Positions 53,112 to 62,225 are shown, counted from the first letter of the stretch. The stretch: DNA of 64,000 nucleotides from Actinomycetota bacterium (GCA_014381745.1 JACNLA010000018.1:18734-82733), one strand, 5' to 3'. Notes: a model not told the origin generated them from the letters alone. A program made the numbers and translations.

Positions 53112-53687
53112 TCAGACCGTGGCGCCGCGCAGAGCGTGGATGCCTGCGCAGAGAAGGTCAAGCAGATGGTCGAAGGTGTCATCGAGGTCCAGGGGGTGCG
53201 GGTGGCCGTCGCCGGACTCAAGGTGAGCGAAACCGTGGAATGCACTGCGGAGGGAACGTGCCACGTGCACCTTTTCGTCAGTGCTGAGGCCGTAGGCGAC
53301 AAGAGCCTGTGCCAACACGTGGACCACCCGCTCGACGGCGGCCTCCAGTTCCGGGTCTCCGGCACACGGGTACCGGTCAGTTGCCGCATACTGACCGGGA
53401 TGGTCCCTGACCACGCCACGCCACGCTGCGCCCATCGCACGGACCGCGTCGTCGCCAGCCATTCCGACCGCGGCATCGGCCAACCGTCCGGCGATGATCT
53501 CTCGTCCACGGAGGCCCAGTGCCCTCACCAGGGCGTCGTAGCCGTCGACGTGGCGGTAGAGGGCCGGCTGGCGGACGCCCAACTCGGCTGCCACCCGGGT
53601 GAGGGTGAGTGCCTCGAATCCCTCGGTGTCGACCAGATGTGCTGCACAGTCGACTACCTGTGTCGTATCGAGGGTCTGTCGGCTCAC
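53112..53687 (-). CDS. TetR-family regulator
   Basis: A 191-residue regulator with an N-terminal helix-turn-helix (DTEGFEALTLTRVAAELGVRQPALYRHVDGYDAL) and a C-terminal all-helical ligand domain of the WHG/TetR_C type (FHGFAHLESGDG). It is encoded 23 bases upstream of the molybdoenzyme operon on the same strand, so it probably controls that operon or itself. GTG 53687 has a TAACGT at 53694-53699 ending 6 bases upstream (leaderless). The promoter region carries TAACG direct repeats (CTAACGCTAACG) that could be its operator. Confidence 0.85.
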   Translation of the reverse strand: MSRQTLDTTQVVDCAAHLVDTEGFEALTLTRVAAELGVRQPALYRHVDGYDALVRALGLRGREIIAGRLADAAVGMAGDDAVRAMGAAWRGVVRDHPGQYAATDRYPCAGDPELEAAVERVVHVLAQALVAYGLSTDEKVHVARSLRSAFHGFAHLESGDGHPHPLDLDDTFDHLLDLLCAGIHALRGATV

Positions 53688-53693
53688 GACTTC

Positions 53694-53699
53694 ACGTTA
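53694..53699 (-). promoter_or_regulatory. -10 element of a probable leaderless promoter (tetR)
   Basis: TAACGT (minus strand) ends 6 bases before GTG 53687. It overlaps the TAACG direct repeats. Confidence 0.5.
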
Positions 53700-53786
53700 G
53701 CGTTAGGTGTACTCACGTCCAAGTTATGGTCACGCAACTATTCGTGAATATGCGCTGCTAACCCTGCCACTACCCGCGCAGGGCCC

Positions 53787-54668
53787 TCAGCCCTTTGCCT
53801 GAATTCCGGCTATGACCGCAAGATCGACGATCTCATCGGCTGTACAGCCACGTGACAGGTCGTGAAGCACCCCGTCCAGGCCCTGAAGTAGGGGCCCGAT
53901 GGCCCTTGCGCCACCCATCCGCTCTGCGACCTTGTAGGCGATGTTGCCCGAGTCCAGGTCCGGGAACACGAACACGTTCGCCCGGCCAGCTACATCTGAG
54001 TCAGGAGCCTTTGCTACGGCAACCTCAGGTACCCAGGCGGCATCGAACTGCAGTTCGCCGTCGACCAGGAGACCTGGTTCCAACTCCCTGACAAGGGACG
54101 TCGCCTCCCTGACCCTCTCGACGCTGCCACCCCCTGCGCTACCCATGGTCGAGTAGGAGAGCATCGCCACCCGGGCCCGCTCACCGGTCAGATGTTCGAA
54201 GGTGTGGGCGCTCGAAACAGCTATCGAGGCCAGTTGGGCAGAGTCCGGCTCAGGCACCACGCCACAATCACCGAACACGACTACACGACCGTCTGACAGG
54301 ACCATGAGCATGCTGCCGCTCACCAGGGACGCCCCGGGAGACACGCCCATCACCCTGAGGCCGGCCCGCAGGACATCGGCCGTCGGCCTCGTTGCACCGG
54401 CCACTGCAGCGTCTGCACGGCCGGCCCTTACGAGAATCGTGGCTGCCACAACCGGGTCATCCGGGTCAAGGCCTGCACCGCGCGCAACTTCGACAACCGG
54501 GCCAACCATCGGATCATCGCCATCCAGCACGGGATCAACCACCACGGCGAGGCCCGCATCTCTGAGACGAGCTGCCGCCGCATCGGCCCGGGGGTCGCCC
54601 AGGTCGGCCAGAACAACACGCGCCGGATCCCCGGCAGCCCGCTCACGCAACCTTTCGAGCAGAGACAT
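53787..54668 (-). CDS. pta: phosphate acetyltransferase
   Basis: A 293-residue short-form Pta converting acetyl phosphate and CoA to acetyl-CoA and phosphate, or the reverse. Marks: DPVVAATILVRAGRADAAVAGATRPTADVLRAGL, ARVAMLSYSTMGSAGG, and the C-terminal NVFVFPDLDSGNIAYKVAERMGG. ATG 54668 is used; upstream residues in frame are unlike the family. It follows the tauC-like gene by 25 bases on the same strand. In taurine-degrading bacteria Pta takes the acetyl phosphate made by Xsc, which explains its place here. Confidence 0.88.
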   Translation of the reverse strand: MSLLERLRERAAGDPARVVLADLGDPRADAAAARLRDAGLAVVVDPVLDGDDPMVGPVVEVARGAGLDPDDPVVAATILVRAGRADAAVAGATRPTADVLRAGLRVMGVSPGASLVSGSMLMVLSDGRVVVFGDCGVVPEPDSAQLASIAVSSAHTFEHLTGERARVAMLSYSTMGSAGGGSVERVREATSLVRELEPGLLVDGELQFDAAWVPEVAVAKAPDSDVAGRANVFVFPDLDSGNIAYKVAERMGGARAIGPLLQGLDGVLHDLSRGCTADEIVDLAVIAGIQAKG

Positions 54669-54693
54669 CACGTAACGAGTTGTAGCAGGTGGC

Positions 54694-55629
54694 TCAGCCC
54701 TTGCCCCGCCATGGAATGAGCCTGGCCTCAAGGAGCCGCATTATCAGGTCCATGGTCACTCCGATCACCCCGATAATGATGATTGCCACGACCACTATGT
54801 CCATCCGGAAGAACTTGCTGGCGGCAAAGATCGTTGCTCCCAGGCCGGTGGTGGTTCCGGTCAGCTCGGCGGCCACGAGAGTTCCCCAACAGACTCCCAG
54901 CGCCACCCTGATTCCGGTGAAGATGTCCGGCAGGGCGTTGGGGAGGATCACGTACCGGAGAATCTGCCACTTGTTGGCGCCCAGGGAATAGGCGGCATGG
55001 ACCTTTGAGCCCTTCACCCCTAGCACTCCTGCCCTTGCGGCGATGACCATGATCCAGACCGCTGCGAAGAACAACAGGTTCACCTTCGCCGACTCACCGA
55101 TACCGAACCACACGATGAACAACGGCAGCAATGCCAGCGGTGGAACCGGTCGCAGCAACTCCACGATCGGATCAAAGAAGCCGCGGAGCCTGTTTGAGAG
55201 GCCCATTGCGAAGCCCACCGGCACCCCAACAATCACGCCGTAGATGAGGCCCTTGAGCACACGATTGAGGCTGGCGTAGGTGTGGTCCCAGAGGCTCACC
55301 CGCCTGTAGCCGTCGCTCCAGAACTCGATGAACGCGTCAAGGGTCTGACGTTGAGACGGGAAGGTCCGGTCGTTGACGATGGGTTCCTCTCCCATCTTGA
55401 TCAGGTACCAGACGGCCATGAGGGTGACCAGCGACGTGACGCTCCATGGCGGTGAGCCGCTCACCTCGGAGGCATCACCGAAGGTGACCGTCTTGCGTGC
55501 GCTGGCGCCCCTACGACGTCGGAAAAGGGCACCCGGGCCCGATCTGGCCGCCACGGTCGGCGCAGTCGCACCCTCCATGTCCACGTCGTCGGTGTGAACT
55601 TCGCCCATGTCCACGTCGTCGATGCTCAT
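54694..55629 (-). CDS. tauC: ABC transporter permease, TauC type
   Basis: A 311-residue permease of the nitrate/sulfonate/taurine family with about six hydrophobic segments. The ABC-permease loop (YSLGANKWQILRYVILPNALPDIFTGIR) near residues 215-242 contacts the ATPase. The N-terminus is odd: about 60 polar residues with a near-duplicated VDMGEV/VDMEG acidic stretch before the first membrane segment. ATG 55629 overlaps the tauB stop by four bases. Substrate named from context. Confidence 0.8.
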   Translation of the reverse strand: MSIDDVDMGEVHTDDVDMEGATAPTVAARSGPGALFRRRRGASARKTVTFGDASEVSGSPPWSVTSLVTLMAVWYLIKMGEEPIVNDRTFPSQRQTLDAFIEFWSDGYRRVSLWDHTYASLNRVLKGLIYGVIVGVPVGFAMGLSNRLRGFFDPIVELLRPVPPLALLPLFIVWFGIGESAKVNLLFFAAVWIMVIAARAGVLGVKGSKVHAAYSLGANKWQILRYVILPNALPDIFTGIRVALGVCWGTLVAAELTGTTTGLGATIFAASKFFRMDIVVVAIIIIGVIGVTMDLIMRLLEARLIPWRGKG

Positions 55630-56432
55630 AACACGGCCCCCTCGTGGCCCATGATCTGCTCCTCCATCTCCCAGATGAGCGAAAGCAGCTCCTCGCGCTT
55701 CTCGATGAACTCGGGTGAGGCCTTCAGCTCACGTGGGTCCACATGCAGTCCCACCTCGGCGAAGGGAAGCTCATAGACACGCTCTATACGCCCCGGACGC
55801 GGTGCCATCACGAACAACTTGTCTCCCAGGTAAAGCGCCTCTTCGACGCTGTGGGTGACGAGCACGATCGACTTTCCGGTCTCCTGCCAGAGCTTCAATA
55901 CGAGGCCCTGCATCTTCTCCCTGGTCAGGGCATCGAGGGCTCCGAGGGGCTCGTCCATGAGCATCACCTCGGGGTCGTTGGCAAGGCAGCGGGCCAGAGC
56001 CACACGCTGTTGCATGCCACCGGACAACTCGTAGATGGCCTTGTCGCCAAAACCCTGCAGGCCGACAGTGCCGAGGAGTTCCTCGACTAGGACCTTTGTC
56101 TCGGACTTCTTCCTCCGGTTCATGCGTGGTCCGAAGGCCACGTTCTGGGCGACGCTCTGCCATTCGAAGAGCGCCCCCTGCTGGAAGACCATCCCCCTCT
56201 CCTGGCCCGGACCGTCGATCGGGTCTCCGCCCAGGGAGACCGACCCTGATGTGGGTGCCAGGAACCCGGCCAGAATGTTGAGGAGCGTCGTCTTGCCACA
56301 ACCCGATGGACCAAGGAGCGTCAGCAGTCGACCTGCCTCAAGATCGAAGGAGACGTCGTGCAGAGCATGCACCGAACCACCCTTTGGCAGCTCGTAGATC
56401 ATTCCTACCTTGTCGACCGAGAGGTCCTTCAC
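55626..56432 (-). CDS. tauB: ABC transporter ATP-binding protein, TauB type
   Basis: A 268-residue ATPase of the same importer. Walker A GPSGCGKTT, signature ELSGGMQQRVALARCL, Walker B LMDEPLGALD and the switch His in VTHSVEEAL are intact. The short DGPGQERGMVFQQ segment is characteristic of taurine/sulfonate ATPases. GTG at 56432. A hairpin lies between it and the binding-protein gene, which is co-directional upstream. Confidence 0.85.
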   Translation of the reverse strand: MKDLSVDKVGMIYELPKGGSVHALHDVSFDLEAGRLLTLLGPSGCGKTTLLNILAGFLAPTSGSVSLGGDPIDGPGQERGMVFQQGALFEWQSVAQNVAFGPRMNRRKKSETKVLVEELLGTVGLQGFGDKAIYELSGGMQQRVALARCLANDPEVMLMDEPLGALDALTREKMQGLVLKLWQETGKSIVLVTHSVEEALYLGDKLFVMAPRPGRIERVYELPFAEVGLHVDPRELKASPEFIEKREELLSLIWEMEEQIMGHEGAVL

Positions 56433-56510
56433 GATGTTCCCTTCATCTCGCCCGATGGCACCCGCGGATAGTACGCGCCGGTCGGGAAACGTGCCCGCCG
56501 ACGGTCAGGC

Positions 56511-56536
56511 TGGCCCGACCCAACCGGGTCGGGCCA
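56511..56536 (-). terminator. 11-bp hairpin between tauA and tauB
   Basis: TGGCCCGACCC and GGGTCGGGCCA pair perfectly around a 4-base loop, 12 bases after the tauA stop on the minus strand. No T-tract. It probably reduces read-through or protects the tauA message so that the binding protein is made in excess. Confidence 0.6.
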
Positions 56537-56548
56537 CCTGCTAACCGA

Positions 56549-57649
56549 CTACTTCACCCGCTCCAGGAAGCTGGTGTTGACAAAGGCCTCGTAACTGTCG
56601 AGTGCCTCGGGGATCTCGCCCTGCTCAACGAAGAAGTCCATCTGGTCCTTCATGACCTGTTGAACGGTTCCACCCAGCCACGCATCAGAAAGCTGTGTGG
56701 CCCGATCCGGGAACGAGAACGCATCCAACAGTGCATTGGAAGGTCCGACCTCCATGCCGGCAGCCTCAGCGATCGTGGCCTCAAGAGGCCCACGGTCCGC
56801 TGCATAAGCGGTGTTTGCGTCCTCAGTCACCTGCAGGAAGATCTCCACGACCTTCGGGTAGGCCTCACCGAAGTCGCCTGTCGTTGAGATGATGTCGAAC
56901 ACACGGATGCCTATGGCCTCCTGTTCGGCACCGGTCATCACCAAGTTGCCACCATCGGCAACCATCTGGTTCACAGAACCACCAAACGCACAAGCCAGAG
57001 CCACATCGCCACTGTTGAACGCAGCAACAGCAGCCGCTCCACCCTCAGAAGGAATGTGTTCAAACGAACCCAGATCAACACCCAGGTGCTCGAGCATCTT
57101 CAACAACTTGAAGTGCGTCACATTGCCGATAGGCGCATAGATCTTCTGACCAGCCAGAGACGAAGCCGCATTAGCCGCAGTCACCCCGTAATCAGGATGG
57201 GCGACACAGTTGTCAGCATCGGCATAGGACACAGCCACACCAACAATCGACAGGTCAGACCCAGAGGTCACAAAGTTCGCAAACGGGGTCAGACCCTGCG
57301 AATACGAGATGTCGATGTCGCCGGATTCCATGGCCAGAGCCATGTCGCCACCACTGGCAAACGGCAACCAGTTCACCTTGATACCCAAAGCAGCGTCATA
57401 GGTCTCGTTGACCTGGGCGACCTGGTTGGCCGTCGGCCACTCCAGGAAATACGCCACATTCAGCTCATCAAGACCCGCGGTCGCCTCAGGAGCAACCGTT
57501 GTGGGTGGAGCCGTCGTAGCAGCGACCGTCGTGGCCGGAGCCGCAGCGGCAGCCGTGGTGGCCGCCGGTGCGGCATCATCAGCATCGTCGCTGCCACATG
57601 CGGCTGCTACGAGACCGAACAGCATCAGGACTGCAATCAGCCTTTTCAT
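56549..57649 (-). CDS. tauA: taurine-type ABC transporter substrate-binding lipoprotein
   Basis: A 366-residue periplasmic-binding-type protein with signal peptide and lipobox VAAACG (Cys18), followed by an Ala/Thr linker (about 25-55). The mature start reads LNVAYFLEWPTANQVAQVNE, and DIDISYSQGLTPFANFV plus VSYADADNCVAHP follow; I recognise these as TauA-like features of marine taurine transporters. ATG 57649 has AGGAG at 7-base spacing, a strong site. Taurine is the best guess; other sulfonates are possible. Confidence 0.82.
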   Translation of the reverse strand: MKRLIAVLMLFGLVAAACGSDDADDAAPAATTAAAAAPATTVAATTAPPTTVAPEATAGLDELNVAYFLEWPTANQVAQVNETYDAALGIKVNWLPFASGGDMALAMESGDIDISYSQGLTPFANFVTSGSDLSIVGVAVSYADADNCVAHPDYGVTAANAASSLAGQKIYAPIGNVTHFKLLKMLEHLGVDLGSFEHIPSEGGAAAVAAFNSGDVALACAFGGSVNQMVADGGNLVMTGAEQEAIGIRVFDIISTTGDFGEAYPKVVEIFLQVTEDANTAYAADRGPLEATIAEAAGMEVGPSNALLDAFSFPDRATQLSDAWLGGTVQQVMKDQMDFFVEQGEIPEALDSYEAFVNTSFLERVK

Positions 57650-57693
57650 GTTCTTCTCCTTTGTTTCGTGCCCGTTCGGACGCGATCTGTTGT

Positions 57694-59064
57694 TCATCTG
57701 TTGTCACCCAGCCAGGTGTCGACCCGGTCGAGAACATGGTCCAGCCGGCCAGTCAGGTCGCCAATGACCTCGCTGTCGGCCACCAGCGGTGGCGAAATGG
57801 AGATGCCCGTGAATCCCCTGTCATCGGGCCTCACCGTCATTTTCTCTTCGCGAATGAAGCCACCAAGTACGCCACCGCGCAGTGCCGCCTCCTGGGTGGG
57901 GCTGAGACCGGTTCCCGAGTCGCGGTCAGCACAGATGTCGATTGCATAGAAGAAGCCTGAGCCACGCACCTCGCGTATGCAGGAATGGCTGGACAGCAGA
58001 TCATCAAGTCGGTCTGCGAAGTAGCCCTCGTTTGCAAGGACGTGGGACATGATTCCGTCCTCCTGCATCGCGGTCATGTTGGCAATGGCCACAGCCGTTG
58101 CCACGGGATGGCCTCCGAAGGTGGAGCCGTGCACGTAGGAGCCCATGGTCGAGTCGAAGACCTCGTCCACAAGGGGCCCTCTCACGATCAGGCCACCGAG
58201 GGGCTGGTATGCAGAGGTGACGCCCTTGGCGAAGGTGATCATGTCCGGTACGACACCGAATCTTTCACTGGCGAACCAGTGGCCGAAGCGGCCGAAGGAA
58301 CAGATGACCTCGTCTGCACAAAGGAGCACCCCGTGCCTGTCACATATCCGGCGAAGCTCCTGCCAGTAGCCGTCAGGTGGCACAAGAGCCCCGCCACCGT
58401 TCTGGACAGGCTCAGCAATGACCATGGCGACCGTTTCCGGACCTTCAGCCAGAATCATGTCCTCAACTGCCGTCACGCACGACAGGTCGGCTGCCGCCGT
58501 TCCCCCAGGTGACGTGCACTGGCGTGTATTGGAAACATGGCGAACACCGTCCCAGAGCATCGGCAGGTACGGGTCTCGGAACTTGGGGATGCCGGTGACG
58601 GCGAGGGCACCGAGGGTGGTGCCGTGGTAGGCCCAGTTCCGCGAGATCACCTTGTAGCGGTCGACGTCTCCGCGGGCGACGTGGTAGTTGCGTGCGAACT
58701 TGAGTGCCGACTCGACGGCCTCTGAGCCTGAGCTCACGAAGAACACCTCGCTCAGATCACCGGGCGCCACCTCGGCGATCATCGAGGCGGCCTCAATGGC
58801 AGGGGGATGAGCCATTCCCCAGTTCGTGGAGTAGGCAAGGGTCTCCATCTGCTTCGCTGCAGCTGTTGCCAAATCGGTCCGGCCATGGCCGATGTTCACG
58901 CAGAAGAGCCCGGCCAGCCCGTCGAGATAGCGGTTGCCGTCGCTGTCCCACAGGTAGCAGCCGTCGCCCCGCTCAAATATCGGTAGGGCGCCATCACGCC
59001 AGGCACCCGCCTTGGTGAAGTGGGGCAACAGGTGGCGTTGCGCCATGTCACGCTGACGGTTCAT
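57694..59064 (-). CDS. tpa: class III aminotransferase, probable taurine-pyruvate aminotransferase
   Basis: A 456-residue PLP enzyme of the omega-amino-acid:pyruvate group. Marks: YLWDSDGNRYLDGLAGLFCVNIGHGR, VSSGSEAVESALKFAR, WAYHGTTLGALA, ADEVICSFGRFGHW and the PLP lysine in ITFAKGVTSAYQPLGG. Operon context (tauABC and pta downstream) favours taurine plus pyruvate giving sulfoacetaldehyde plus alanine; beta-alanine or putrescine-type substrates are alternatives. ATG 59064 has GGAGG at 6-7 bases; the in-frame TTG at 59079 overlaps that site. It is the first gene of the operon. Confidence 0.78.
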   Translation of the reverse strand: MNRQRDMAQRHLLPHFTKAGAWRDGALPIFERGDGCYLWDSDGNRYLDGLAGLFCVNIGHGRTDLATAAAKQMETLAYSTNWGMAHPPAIEAASMIAEVAPGDLSEVFFVSSGSEAVESALKFARNYHVARGDVDRYKVISRNWAYHGTTLGALAVTGIPKFRDPYLPMLWDGVRHVSNTRQCTSPGGTAAADLSCVTAVEDMILAEGPETVAMVIAEPVQNGGGALVPPDGYWQELRRICDRHGVLLCADEVICSFGRFGHWFASERFGVVPDMITFAKGVTSAYQPLGGLIVRGPLVDEVFDSTMGSYVHGSTFGGHPVATAVAIANMTAMQEDGIMSHVLANEGYFADRLDDLLSSHSCIREVRGSGFFYAIDICADRDSGTGLSPTQEAALRGGVLGGFIREEKMTVRPDDRGFTGISISPPLVADSEVIGDLTGRLDHVLDRVDTWLGDNR

Positions 59065-59171
59065 TCTCCCCTCCTCCAACCCTCTTCCACCCCGACCAAT
59101 GCGGACCTACACTCCTGCGACCAGAGCGATGCCACGGCCCATTCCCCGCGGAGGTGACCGGCGTCACTGAA

Positions 59172-59207
59172 GTTATAGACAGTAACATAATCGCTAAGTT
59201 TGCTAAC
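59172..59207. promoter_or_regulatory. AT-rich divergent control region with repeats
   Basis: Contains the inverted repeat GTTATAGACAGTAAC (GTTA-N7-TAAC, 59172-59186) and the direct repeat GCTAAGTTTGCTAAC (59193-59207). The stretch is clearly richer in A/T than its surroundings and lies between tpa and the divergent flavoprotein gene. A CATAAT hexamer could serve as a -10 for the plus-strand gene. A MarR protein encoded at 61701-62225 is a candidate binder. Confidence 0.4.
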
Positions 59208-59263
59208 CGCAAGGGGTCGGTGCTTCACGCTGATTCCACCCGCTAAAACGAAATCTGGTCAAG

Positions 59264-61711
59264 ATGGCGAAAGACATTCCCTCACGTGCACAGGTGGTGG
59301 TAGTCGGCGGCGGAATCGTCGGCGCCAGCGTCGCCTATCACCTGACCGAGCTCGGCTGGAAGGACGTCCTGTTGCTGGAGAGGCACACCCTCACCAGCGG
59401 CACCACCTGGCATGCGGCCGGCCTCGTAGGTCGACTCCGGGCAACCCACAACATGACCCGGCTTGCCGCCTACACGGCAGACCTCTACGACCGGCTCGAG
59501 AACGAGATGGGCCACCCGACGGGATTCCGGCAGGTCGGCTCCGTGAGCCTCGCAGACAACCCCGGCCGGCTGGAGGAGCTGATACGAGGCGCCGGCATGG
59601 CAAGCAGCTTCGGAGTCGAGGTCGAGGTCGTGGAGGTGGACGAGTTGGTCGAGCGGTGGCCACTTATGGACCCCGCTGGCGTGCTGGGTGGCGTCTGGAT
59701 CCCGGGAGATGCCCAGGCCTCCCCGGTCGACACGACCATGGCCCTGGCAGCCGTGGCCAAGGAACAAGGTGCGACGATCATTGAAGGCGTCTCAGTCGAG
59801 GGACTACGGACAGACAGCGGGCGGGTCGTCGGCGTCGACACCGATCAGGGGCCAGTAGACGCCGAGTACGTCGTGACGTGTGCCGGAATGTGGTCCCACG
59901 AGCTCGGCCGGAAGGCAGAGGTGAACATTCCGCTCCACGCCTGTGAACACTTCTATCTGGTGACAGAACCCATCCCAGACCTCCCTTCAGGACTTCCCAC
60001 GCTCCGCGACACGGACAACTGCATCTACGTGAAGGAAGACGCCGGACGCCTGCTGGTGGGTGCATTCGAACCAATCGCAAAGCCGTTCGGTGCAGGCGGT
60101 CCACCGACAGACCGACCTTTCATGCAACTGGATGAAGACTGGGACCACCTGGCACCCGTCTACGAGCGGGCCTGCCAACGTGTGCCCATCCTTGGCGAGA
60201 TCGGTATTCGCCTCTTCTTCAACGGACCCGAGGCCTTCACCCCCGACGACCGGTACCTGCTAGGCGAAACCCCCGAACTGGCCAACCACTTCGTCGCCAC
60301 GGGCTTCAACTCCGTCGGGATCCAGTCGGCGGGTGGCGCTGGAAAGGTCCTGGCCGACTGGATCGTAAACGGCCACCCGCCAATGGATCTCTGGGATGTC
60401 GATATCCGACGCATGCAGGGCTTCCAGACGAACCGCAGCTACCTCCACGACCGCTCGGTCGAGGCACTCGGGCTCCTCTACGCCATGCACTGGCCATTCA
60501 GGCAGTTTGAGACAGCCCGAGGTGTGAGGCGGTCACCGTTCCACGACCGCCTGGCCGATCTGGGTGCCTGCCACGGCGAAGCCGGCGGGTGGGAACGGCC
60601 CAACTGGTTCGCCCCCGACGGGGTCGAGCCCGTCTACGAGTACTCGTACGGTCGACAGAACTGGTTCGAACACTCGGCCGCAGAGCACCGTGCCTGCCGG
60701 GAGGGGGTGGCCATGTTCGACCAGTCATCGCTTGCGAAACTGCTCGTCCAGGGACCCGACGCAGCGGCCCTACTGAACCGCATCTCCTCAGCCGATGTGG
60801 ACGTCGAGCCGGGCACGTCGGTCTACACCACGTGGCTGAACGAACGCGGCGGAATCGAGGCCGACCTCACCGTGAACCGTCTCGATGACGAGAGCTTCCT
60901 AGTCGTCACCGCATTCTCCACACAGGTACGTGACGCCGACTGGATACACCGGAACACACCTGACGGTGCCAGAGTCACCGTTACCGACGTGACCTCCGGC
61001 TACTCGGTGCTGGGCATCTTCGGGCCCGATGCACGAATCATCCTCGGCCCCCTCACCGACACCGACCTGAGCAACGATTCGTTCCCGTTCGGCACCCTGC
61101 AGGTGATCGACCTCGGCTACGCCAGGGTCACAGCGGTCCGCCGGACCTACATGGGTGAACTGGGATGGGAGCTCTACATCCCGACCGAGTTCTCGCTGGG
61201 GGTGTTCGACAAGATCTGGGCTGCAGGGCAGCCTGTAGGGCTGGTGCCGGCGGGAATGCACGCCATGAACTCGCTCAGGATGGAAAAGGCCTACCGGCAC
61301 TGGGGCGACGACATCGCCGACGAAGATACTCCCCTCGAGGCCGGCCTCTCATGGGGCATCACCTGGGACAAGCCCGGTGGCTTCATCGGGCGTGTGGCCC
61401 TCCTCTCCCAAAAGGAGCAGGGCATTACAAGGCGCCTCGTGCAGTTCAGGTTGGACGACCCAGAGCCACTCCTCTACCACGACGAACCAGTCCTCAGGAA
61501 CGGTGAGCTGGCGGGTCGGATCACCTCCGGCATGTACGGGCACACGGTTGGTGCCGCCCTGGGAATGGGCTACATATCCCATGAGAGGGACGTTTCCCGT
61601 GGCGACGTGTTGGAAGCCGCGTTCGAGATCAACGTCAACGGTGTTCTCGTACCGGCGACGGCCTCCTACCGGCCGTTCTACGACCCCGACAGCGAACGGG
61701 TCAGGGCCTGA
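59264..61711 (+). CDS. dimethylglycine/sarcosine-dehydrogenase-like flavoprotein with GcvT domain
   Basis: An 815-residue enzyme. The N-terminal FAD domain begins QVVVVGGGIVGASVAYHL, and SGTTWHAAGL places a His where dimethylglycine dehydrogenase attaches FAD covalently. From about residue 430 a GcvT/aminomethyltransferase-like half follows (RRSPFHDRLADLGAC, then FDQSSLAKLLVQGPDAAALLNRI, then YRHWGDDIADEDTPLEAGLSW), which binds folate. Such enzymes demethylate N-methyl amines, passing the carbon to tetrahydrofolate. ATG 59264. Substrate unknown; it is divergent from the probable taurine operon. Confidence 0.88.
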   Translation: MAKDIPSRAQVVVVGGGIVGASVAYHLTELGWKDVLLLERHTLTSGTTWHAAGLVGRLRATHNMTRLAAYTADLYDRLENEMGHPTGFRQVGSVSLADNPGRLEELIRGAGMASSFGVEVEVVEVDELVERWPLMDPAGVLGGVWIPGDAQASPVDTTMALAAVAKEQGATIIEGVSVEGLRTDSGRVVGVDTDQGPVDAEYVVTCAGMWSHELGRKAEVNIPLHACEHFYLVTEPIPDLPSGLPTLRDTDNCIYVKEDAGRLLVGAFEPIAKPFGAGGPPTDRPFMQLDEDWDHLAPVYERACQRVPILGEIGIRLFFNGPEAFTPDDRYLLGETPELANHFVATGFNSVGIQSAGGAGKVLADWIVNGHPPMDLWDVDIRRMQGFQTNRSYLHDRSVEALGLLYAMHWPFRQFETARGVRRSPFHDRLADLGACHGEAGGWERPNWFAPDGVEPVYEYSYGRQNWFEHSAAEHRACREGVAMFDQSSLAKLLVQGPDAAALLNRISSADVDVEPGTSVYTTWLNERGGIEADLTVNRLDDESFLVVTAFSTQVRDADWIHRNTPDGARVTVTDVTSGYSVLGIFGPDARIILGPLTDTDLSNDSFPFGTLQVIDLGYARVTAVRRTYMGELGWELYIPTEFSLGVFDKIWAAGQPVGLVPAGMHAMNSLRMEKAYRHWGDDIADEDTPLEAGLSWGITWDKPGGFIGRVALLSQKEQGITRRLVQFRLDDPEPLLYHDEPVLRNGELAGRITSGMYGHTVGAALGMGYISHERDVSRGDVLEAAFEINVNGVLVPATASYRPFYDPDSERVRA

Positions 61712-62225
61712 CCGGGGAATCACCCTTCACGGCACCCCATGGTGTCGCCAGCACACGTTCCAGCATCCCGGTCAGAACCCTCACCTCATCTGCATCGAAT
61801 TCCGCGTAGAGAAGCGCCTCCTGCCCGTGCTGGTCGGCATAGGCGGTTCTGACGACATGACGTCCACCATCGGTCAGCGACACGGTCACAAGACGTCGGT
61901 CGATGCTCTCGCGTGACCTCTCGACCATGCCGTCGCGTTCAAGGGTGTTGACCGCGCTCGAGACCGAGGCCCTTGACAGGCCCGAGAGGCGCGCTATTCG
62001 GTGAGACTCCATGCTTCCGCACACCCAAATCGTGAAGAGAACCCTGAAACCGGCCCAGGTCAGGCCCAGCGGCCGGTGAACGGCTGACTCGACGCCCCGG
62101 ACAAACCTCGTCGCGGTACGGGAGAGCGCGAAGGACAAGCGGAACAGGTCCAGATCTGCTTCGGGGATCTCCGCCTCTACGCGCTCGACTGCCATCTCGC
62201 CGAAGCGCTCAGCGTCAGCCTCCAT
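61701..62225 (-). CDS. MarR-family regulator
   Basis: A 174-residue winged-helix regulator. The DNA-binding core SMESHRIARLSGLSRASVSSAVNTLERDGMVERSRESIDRRLVTVSLTDGG is canonical for MarR, flanked by dimerisation helices. ATG 62225. Its 3' end overlaps the end of the convergent flavoprotein gene by 11 bases. It may control the flavoprotein/tau divergent promoter or the transporter just upstream; no direct evidence in the sequence. Confidence 0.9.
   Translation of the reverse strand: MEADAERFGEMAVERVEAEIPEADLDLFRLSFALSRTATRFVRGVESAVHRPLGLTWAGFRVLFTIWVCGSMESHRIARLSGLSRASVSSAVNTLERDGMVERSRESIDRRLVTVSLTDGGRHVVRTAYADQHGQEALLYAEFDADEVRVLTGMLERVLATPWGAVKGDSPVRP

Noticed and set aside
51772..53226. 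484-codon plus-strand ORF
   Set aside because: Antisense to the 4Fe-4S/NrfD fusion gene, whose cysteine motifs and membrane segments leave no doubt about the coding strand.
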